Positions 58,909-64,000 of a stretch of DNA of 64,000 nucleotides are shown in pieces. The position numbers and the translations under genes are program-made. The stretch is from the NCBI RefSeq assembly GCF_014489555.1, contig NZ_CP060784.1:744001-808000 (forward strand), in the 5' to 3' direction. Below the pieces are notes generated by a model. It had not been told where the DNA came from and made no database searches. It saw only the letters and a program-made list of their open reading frames with translations. The stretch is from Hymenobacter qilianensis. Lineage in GTDB: Bacteria > Bacteroidota > Bacteroidia > Cytophagales > Hymenobacteraceae. Each line of letters opens with the position of its first letter. The stretch's first letter is position 1.

Positions 58909-59602
58909 CATCGGCAATGGCCGAGCCGCCGATGTCGTTATTGAAGTACAGATACGCCTCCTGCACATGGGTAGCGGCCGCTGCTTCGGTGGCTATCCGC
59001 TGCAAAGCCTCGGGGCCATAGGGCGAGTGGTAGAGCGCCGGCACCCCATGCAGGCGGTAGTAAAGCACCGGCGTATTGGCCACCACTTCGTCGGGTAGCT
59101 GCGGGTGACTTTGTCCGCAGAAGCTGACGCCGCGGCGGGCCAGGGCTTGGTACACCTCCCCTATCCACCAACTCGGATGCCGGAACTCCAGCACATTCAT
59201 TAACTCCGGGTGCAGGCTTGCTAGTATGCGGTGCAGGCGCTCATCCGAGTAGGCAAGGCGGGGCGGGAGCTGGAACAGAATCGGCCCCAGCTTTTCGCGC
59301 AAGCCTTCCTGCGCCGTGCCGTAGAAATCGGCCAGGAGCTGCGCCACATCGTTGAACTGCTTGTAATGGGTAATCAGCCGGGGGGCTTTTACGGCGAAGC
59401 GAAAGTCAGCGGGGCTGCTTTGGTACCAATTGTCCAGAAAAGAAAGCTGCGGAAAGCGGTAGAACGTCACGTTAAGCTCCAGGGTCCGGAAGTGCTGGCT
59501 GTAGTAATCAAACCAACGCTTTATAGGCAGCTTTTCCGGGTAAAAAACGCCCCGCCAATGACGGTAGTGATACCCCGAACAGCCAATGTGCCAAGCAGGC
59601 AT
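58871..59602 (-). CDS. DUF72 family protein
   Basis: The 243-residue protein has the DUF72 TIM-barrel signatures: HIGCSGYHYRHWRGVFYP at the N-terminus, NVTFYRFP, FRFAVKAPRLITHYK, LGPILFQLPP, LEFRHPSWW and AYLYFNNDIGGSAIADA. The conserved Glu/Arg/His/Asn positions suggest a metal-independent hydrolase or nuclease-like active site, but the function is unknown. It stands alone and converges on the barrel gene. Confidence 0.93.
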   Translation of the reverse strand: MPAWHIGCSGYHYRHWRGVFYPEKLPIKRWFDYYSQHFRTLELNVTFYRFPQLSFLDNWYQSSPADFRFAVKAPRLITHYKQFNDVAQLLADFYGTAQEGLREKLGPILFQLPPRLAYSDERLHRILASLHPELMNVLEFRHPSWWIGEVYQALARRGVSFCGQSHPQLPDEVVANTPVLYYRLHGVPALYHSPYGPEALQRIATEAAAATHVQEAYLYFNNDIGGSAIADATWLQAYVGVGR

Positions 59603-59665
59603 AAGCGTAGTGGTTTTATGAAGTAATTTTTACTGTTTATTACCAGCCCAACTTATAATTCGACT

Positions 59666-59760
59666 GTCATGCAGAGGCGGAGCCGAAGCATCTCGCGTGT
59701 TTAGTGGGATTAGTAATCTAAATGCGTGAGCGAGATGCTTCGGCTCCGCCTCTGCATGAC
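59666..59760. repeat. GTCATGCAGAG palindromic element
   Basis: A 95-bp palindrome whose arms carry AGGCGGAGCCGAAGCATCTC and its complement, with ATTAGTAATC near the centre, lying between DUF72 and DUF2243. Confidence 0.93.
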
Positions 59761-59803
59761 GGGCGAGTGGTAGACGGGCGAGTGTGATTGGAATTACATC
59801 AGG

Positions 59804-60294
59804 CTAAAGCTCTCCACGCACAGCTGTATCTGCCCGGCCCGCCTTAATTAACAGCCAGCCAACCAGTATCTGCAAGGCGCCAAAGGCCAGAAAACCTACG
59901 TCCCAGGGGAGCTTGTCGTCGACGTACTCGCGCACGTGATGCAGGCCCAGGAGCTGGTGGTCGATTATGCCTTCAATCACATTAAACAAGCCCCAGCCCA
60001 TCACCAATGCGCCCCCAAAGGTGCGCCCGGACCACGGCACATCGGGGCGGCGGCCGGCGGCCCACAGCATGCGCAGCCCCACGGCCGTCATCACCCACAC
60101 GGCGGCGTGAAATATCCCATCCCAGTACATATTGGCTTTGGCAGTAAACAGCGTGTCGGGCGGATATTTAGCAGAGAGCATGTTGTGCCACTGCAAGATC
60201 TGGTGCAGCACAATGCCATCTACAAAGCCCCCAGGCCAGCGCCCATCAGTACGCCGGCCGCAATGAGTGGAGTTCGGTGTAAGTGTTCAGCCAT
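59804..60294 (-). CDS. DUF2243 membrane protein (frameshift)
   Basis: One base restored in the C-run 60228-60232 gives about 163 residues with four membrane helices. Family signatures are LMGAGLGGFVDGIVLHQILQ (after correction), WHNML, WDGIFHAAVW, GWGLFNVIEGIIDHQLLGLH and WDVGFLAFGA. The repeated HQ/H motifs in the membrane suggest metal or haem contact, but the function is unknown. Its start overlaps the upstream 77-codon gene by 8 bp. Confidence 0.88.
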
Positions 60295-60520
60295 GCGTAG
60301 GTGGAGACAAAAAATAGCGTTTGATATCGGCGGCAAAGTATAGCCCAACGCCGCCCACCAGCAGCACTCCGATTGGCAAAAGCAATAGCAGTAGATTACC
60401 AGTGTATTCGGGGGTGTGAATGGTGGCCTGCACGCGGGGCCGGCAAACGCGGCAGGCCCAGGCAGCCGGACTGACCAGCCACAGCGACCACGTTAGCAGC
60501 CCAACAAAAAGGTTTTTCAT
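60287..60520 (-). CDS. Small exported Cys-rich membrane protein upstream of DUF2243
   Basis: The 77-residue protein has a signal sequence (LLTWSLWLVSPAAWA), then CRVCRP (CxxC), a short outer segment and one membrane helix (LLLLLLPIGVLLVGGVGLYF), ending with Lys/Arg inside. Small proteins of this layout are often encoded beside DUF2243. The stop overlaps the DUF2243 start. The CxxC could bind a metal or form a disulfide. No known function. Confidence 0.72.
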   Translation of the reverse strand: MKNLFVGLLTWSLWLVSPAAWACRVCRPRVQATIHTPEYTGNLLLLLLPIGVLLVGGVGLYFAADIKRYFLSPPTHG

Positions 60521-60666
60521 CCGGGGGCTTTTTTACGCTTACTTCGCCACTACCCTAGCGACCTGTCTCAGCCTACGTGCAGCAAAAAGCCAGAGTTGTT
60601 AAGGTTCAGCTTAGCTCCTGGGCTAGCAGCGCATACTCACACAAGCAATTGCACCACCTCCATCCG

Positions 60667-61438
60667 ATGAAAACTGCTGCTTACAACCTGCGCAAGGCTT
60701 CCTCCCAGGCACCGGGGACATTTCTAAAGAAGACGCCGAGCGGGAGCTCGAGCGCATGCAGCAGGATCTGGATGCGCTCCAGTACCGGCTGTACGCCGAA
60801 AACCGCCGGAGCGTGCTGGTGATATTGCAGGGCATGGATGCCAGCGGCAAAGACGGCCTGATTCGGCGGGTATTTAGCGGCATCAATCCGCAGGGCGTGA
60901 ATGTGCACTCCTTTAAAGCGCCCACCGCCGACGAGCTGGCCCACGATTTTTTGTGGCGCGTGCACCTGCACGCCCCGCGCGACGGCATGATTCAGGTGTT
61001 CAACCGCTCGCACTACGAAGATGTGCTCATCACCCGCGTGCTGGGCTCGGTGGATGACAAGGAAGCCAAACAACGCTTTGAGGCTATTAACGCCTTTGAG
61101 CAAATGCTTCAGCAGTCCGGTACAACCATACTTAAGTTCTACCTGCACGTATCGGAAAGGGAACAGCGAGAACGGCTGCTTGAACGCGTGAAGGACCCGG
61201 CCAAGCAGTGGAAATACGAGGCCGGCGACGAGGAGAAAGCCAAGCAGTGGCCTGAGTACCGCGCCGTGTACGAAGACGTTTTTCGCCATTGCAGCCCCAT
61301 ATCGTGCCCCTGGATTATCGTGCCCTCCGACCAGAATTGGTACAAAGCCTACGTGGTAGCCAAAACGCTGCTTCACACCTTACAGGAAATGAACCCGCAA
61401 TTGCCCCCACCAAGGGCGAAAAGAGCAAGCAGAAGTAA
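60667..61438 (+). CDS. ppk2: Polyphosphate kinase 2 (two frameshifts)
   Basis: One T at 60699-60700 and one C in 61404-61408 must be added; the product then has about 257 residues and ends LPPPTKGEKSKQK. Walker A is GMDASGKDG, Walker B is FNRSHYEDVL, and the lid has RVKDPAKQWKYEAGDEEKAK. The pattern fits PPK2 enzymes that phosphorylate nucleoside mono- or diphosphates with polyphosphate, closest by eye to class III. It is followed by a PfkB-type kinase gene. Confidence 0.88.
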
Positions 61439-61584
61439 TTCATGGCCTGGCACCGTACTTCCGGCCGCGTTTACGATACTTCACAAACAGGCGCAGCGCA
61501 ACCCGGAGCCCAAAGCTCAGTAAACGGATAGTGGCTGCTGGCCGAAGCATTTTCGAGTAAGTAATTGGCCCTGATTCATTTCCT

Positions 61585-62543
61585 ATGAAAATAGTTACGC
61601 TCACCCTGAACCCCACGGTAGACAAAAGCACTTCCGTCGACAAGATTGTACCCGACCATAAGCTGCGGTGCGCGGCGCCCAAGTTTGAGCCCGGCGGTGG
61701 CGGCATCAACGTATCCAGAGCCCTGAGGCGGCTGGGGGGCAATTCGCTGGCCGTTTTCCCGTCGAGCGGCCCCACGGGCAGTTTGCTGGAATTTCTGCTC
61801 ACGGAGGAGGGCATTGAGCAGCACTCCATCGCAACGGAAAGCTGGACCCGCGAGAATTTTATCGTGGTCGATTCTTCGTCCAGCCAGCAGTACCGCTTTG
61901 GCATGCCTGGCCCCGAGCTGACGGCAGCTGAGCAGTCGCGTGTTCTCGATGCCCTGCGCACCATCTCGCCCCTGCCCGAGTTTCTGGTTATCAGCGGCAG
62001 TTTGCCCCCGGCGTCGAGCCCGATTTTCTGATCAACCTGGTGCGGGCGGCCAACCAGCTCAGCGTGAAAGTAGTGCTGGATAGCTCGGGCCCGGCGCTTC
62101 AGCAGGTGGTTAAAGCCGGGGGCCTTTATCTGATAAAGCCCAACATCGGGGAGCTGTGCCGACTGGTGGGAGCCGCCGAGTTGGACAGCGCCTGCGTGGC
62201 CGAAGCCGCTCGCGAGCTGATCGGGGATGGCAAGTGCGAGCTGGTGGCCGTTTCGATGGGGCCACAGGGAGCAGTACTCATTTCCCCGGACCTCGCCGAC
62301 TTTGTACCGGCACCGGCCGTGCGCAAGCGCAGCACCGTGGGCGCCGGCGACAGCATGGTGGCGGGTATGGTGTACGCGCTGGCTGCTGGGCAGCCGCTGC
62401 GCGAAGTTATCCGACTGGGCGTGGCCTGCGGCACGGCCGCCACCATGAACCCCGGCACCGAGCTATTCCGCAAGCCCGATGTGGACAAGCTCTACAACTG
62501 GCTGCTTCAAACCATGCCTCGGGAAAGTGCCGTACCCGGATAA
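61585..62543 (+). CDS. pfkB: 6-phosphofructokinase 2, PfkB family (frameshift)
   Basis: Adding one C to the run 62005-62009 gives about 319 residues, close to the 309 of E. coli PfkB, which it follows throughout: KLRCAAPKFEPGGGGINVSR, ENFIVVD, QYRFGMPGPELT, VISGSLPPG, LIKPNIGELCRLV and the catalytic STVGAGDSMVAGM (anion hole GAGD with base Asp), then GVACGTAATMNPGT. It phosphorylates fructose 6-phosphate in glycolysis; tagatose 6-phosphate is an alternative substrate. Confidence 0.9.
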
Positions 62544-62550
62544 TCGCAAA

Positions 62551-62964
62551 ATGCCCCCCAGCCCACTCCTGATTGACAAAATAGCCTGGCTGCACCTGCA
62601 TGAAGGCAAGCTGCTGAGCACACGCAGCCGCGGCAAAGACCGCTACTATATTCCGGGCGGTAAGCGCGAAGCCGGCGAAACCGATGAGCAAACCTTGCTG
62701 CGCGAAATTAGGGAGGAGCTGACCGTGGAGCTGCTGCCGGAAAGCCTGGCGTACCAGGGCACGTTTGAAGCGCCCGCGCACGGCCACGCGCCGAATGTAG
62801 TGGTGCGCATGACCTGCTACGGCGCTCACTACCGCGGCCATATTCAGCCCGCCGCCGAGATTGAGGAAGTGGTCTGGCTTACGTACCAAGACCGCCCCCA
62901 CGTATCGGCCGTCGACCAGCTGATTTTTGACTGGCTCAAAGACCAGAAACTACTGGCTGATTAA
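62551..62964 (+). CDS. Nudix hydrolase
   Basis: The 137-residue protein has the Nudix box GKREAGETDEQTLLREIREE followed by LTV; the consensus Gly of the final ExGU is Thr, but the metal-binding REIREE is intact. It hydrolyses a nucleoside diphosphate derivative that cannot be named from sequence. It starts 7 bp after pfkB and is probably co-transcribed. ATG 62551 lies in an AAAATGCCCCCCAG copy, so the iterated motif supplies the start codon. Confidence 0.9.
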   Translation: MPPSPLLIDKIAWLHLHEGKLLSTRSRGKDRYYIPGGKREAGETDEQTLLREIREELTVELLPESLAYQGTFEAPAHGHAPNVVVRMTCYGAHYRGHIQPAAEIEEVVWLTYQDRPHVSAVDQLIFDWLKDQKLLAD

Positions 62965-62981
62965 TCGGTTTTGATTCTACT

Positions 62982-63098
62982 ATGCTAAAAAACTCCAAAG
63001 GACCGGAGCTGCCCGCCTGGGTTTTCCTCCTTATTCGCTTCGGCTCACTGGCTCTGGTAGCGGTAGTTGCCTACTTCGTTTTCAGATGCAATACCTAG
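62982..63098 (+). CDS. 38-residue single-pass membrane peptide
   Basis: ATG 62982 to TAG 63098 encodes a short Lys-containing N-terminus, one strong helix (VFLLIRFGSLALVAVVAYFV) and FRCNT at the end. It lies 17 bp after the Nudix gene on the same strand. No family is recognised. The clear membrane helix and tight spacing support a real gene, but its length leaves room for doubt. Confidence 0.5.
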   Translation: MLKNSKGPELPAWVFLLIRFGSLALVAVVAYFVFRCNT

Positions 63099-63258
63099 CT
63101 CTTGAACTGGGAAAATGAGTAAGCTTATCTCAACTGTGTAGAGGTTCAGCTACGCATGTATTTTGCTGGTTGTAGCTAAGAATGAAACTTCTAGGAGGCA
63201 AAAACTGCTTTACATCCAGTATTTTACCGGAAGTTATTGCTCACCAAGCCTCCACATA

Positions 63259-64000
63259 ATGAAACTAATTCTTCCTTCATTGGCTGCCTTGCTGCTCGGT
63301 AGTCAGGCGTACGCGCAAGGCACTCTGAAAACGCTGCCTTACCCGCAAACCAAAAAAGTAGACACCGTTACTACCTACTTCAACACCAAAGTAGCTGACC
63401 CCTACCGCTGGCTGGAAAATGATCAGGCCGCTGACACCAAGGCGTGGGTGGAAGAGCAGAATAAAGTAACCCAGAATTATCTTGCCCAAATTCCCTACCG
63501 CGACGCCATTCGCAAGCGCCTCGAAACGCTGTGGAATTACGAGAAATACAACGCTCCCTTCAAGGAAGGGAAGTACATGTATTTCGCCAAAAACACGGGT
63601 CTGCAAAGTCAGTTTGTGCTCTACCGCCAGCTTGGCGAGGGAGGCACGCCCGAAGTATTCCTCGATCCAAACAAGTTTTCCAAGGACGGCACTACCTCGC
63701 TGGCGGGCATTAACTTCTCAAAAGATGGTAGCCTGGCCGCTTACCAAATCTCGGAAGGCGGTTCCGACTGGCGCAAGGTTATCGTGCTGAAAACGGCTGA
63801 TAAATCGATTGTTGGGGACACGCTGAAAGACGTGAAGTTTTCGGGCCTGGCCTGGAAAGGCAACGACGGCTTTTACTACAGCAGCTACGATAAGCCCAAG
63901 GCGGGCAGCCAGCTGGCCGGCCTCACGCAGTATCACAAGCTGTTTTACCACAAGCTCGGCACGCCTCAAGCATCGGATAAACTCGTATTTGGCGGCGACA
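63259..64000 (+). CDS. S9A prolyl oligopeptidase, 3' end outside window
   Basis: Open from ATG 63259 to the window end (247 codons). It has a signal peptide (LPSLAALLLGSQAYAQ), then the N-terminal segment of prolyl oligopeptidase (VADPYRWLENDQAADTKAWV, EEQNKVTQNYL) and the first propeller blades (GLQSQFVLYRQ, DPNKFSKDGTTSL, GSDWRKVIVLKTAD). The catalytic domain is not in view. It is expected to cut proline-containing peptides in the periplasm. Confidence 0.92.
   Translation, partial: MKLILPSLAALLLGSQAYAQGTLKTLPYPQTKKVDTVTTYFNTKVADPYRWLENDQAADTKAWVEEQNKVTQNYLAQIPYRDAIRKRLETLWNYEKYNAPFKEGKYMYFAKNTGLQSQFVLYRQLGEGGTPEVFLDPNKFSKDGTTSLAGINFSKDGSLAAYQISEGGSDWRKVIVLKTADKSIVGDTLKDVKFSGLAWKGNDGFYYSSYDKPKAGSQLAGLTQYHKLFYHKLGTPQASDKLVFGGD

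Noticed and set aside
1..64000. CRISPR array, tRNA or rRNA genes, complete insertion sequence
   Set aside because: I saw no regularly spaced direct repeats, no tRNA or rRNA sequence other than tmRNA, and no transposase gene. The repeats present are inverted and dispersed.

Overview
The window looks like chromosomal DNA of a GC-rich Bacteroidota (Cytophagales, most likely Hymenobacter or a close relative). The evidence is a SusC/SusD pair with FecR-type anti-sigma and ECF sigma factors, TAnnTTTG-type promoter boxes, a DUF2723 membrane protein, OmpA with thrombospondin type 3 repeats, and dispersed palindromes. GC is near 58 percent except for one AT-rich gene at 20.7-21.4 kb. The genus is an inference.

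Layout. 0-2.2 kb (minus): ECF sigma, zinc-finger/HEAT anti-sigma and a DUF4097-like protein in overlapping frames. 2.5-8.0 kb: two divergent membrane histidine kinases with near-identical transmitter cores, a receiver protein and a receiver-adenylate cyclase, followed by an orphan HlyD-like lipoprotein. 9.2-10.3 kb: tmRNA (ssrA) with a decayed second copy of its 3' end and terminator. 10.5-20.6 kb: dnaX, two tandem GT-C membrane proteins, an M16 protease and icd. 20.7-29.1 kb: accessory and metabolic genes (an AT-rich gene with an amber stop, PQQ-type sugar dehydrogenase plus cytochrome c, DinB, aminotransferase, DUF3817, alcohol dehydrogenase, two DUF1990-type genes). 29.4-36.4 kb (minus): sigma, FecR, SusC, SusD. 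36.6-41.1 kb: endonuclease V, GluQ, a metallo-hydrolase and OmpA. 41.5-51 kb: a tripartite ABC efflux operon ending in a sigma-54 activator and its kinase, with a sigma-54-like promoter and a palindrome upstream. 51-64 kb: DUF2723 protein, S9D peptidase, LVIVD lipoprotein and OMP, DUF72, DUF2243 pair, PPK2, PfkB, Nudix, a 38-aa membrane peptide and a truncated S9A peptidase.

Two window-wide patterns stand out. First, the motif A/T-rich + GCCCCCC(A/C) (or its complement) occurs about 50 times, inside genes in several reading frames and in terminator stems. Second, fourteen otherwise conserved genes are split by 22 single-base indels. Fifteen of these sit where this tract has five bases instead of six, and most of the rest are in other short homopolymers. 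I read these as uncorrected homopolymer errors in the assembly, so the genes are annotated as single CDSs with frameshifts, and the stated restored lengths assume the correction.

Three families of short inverted repeats (about 95-bp palindromes ending GTCATGCAGAG, GTAGAGAC elements, and a nested 46-bp-arm composite) lie between genes. They look like REP/MITE-type elements.
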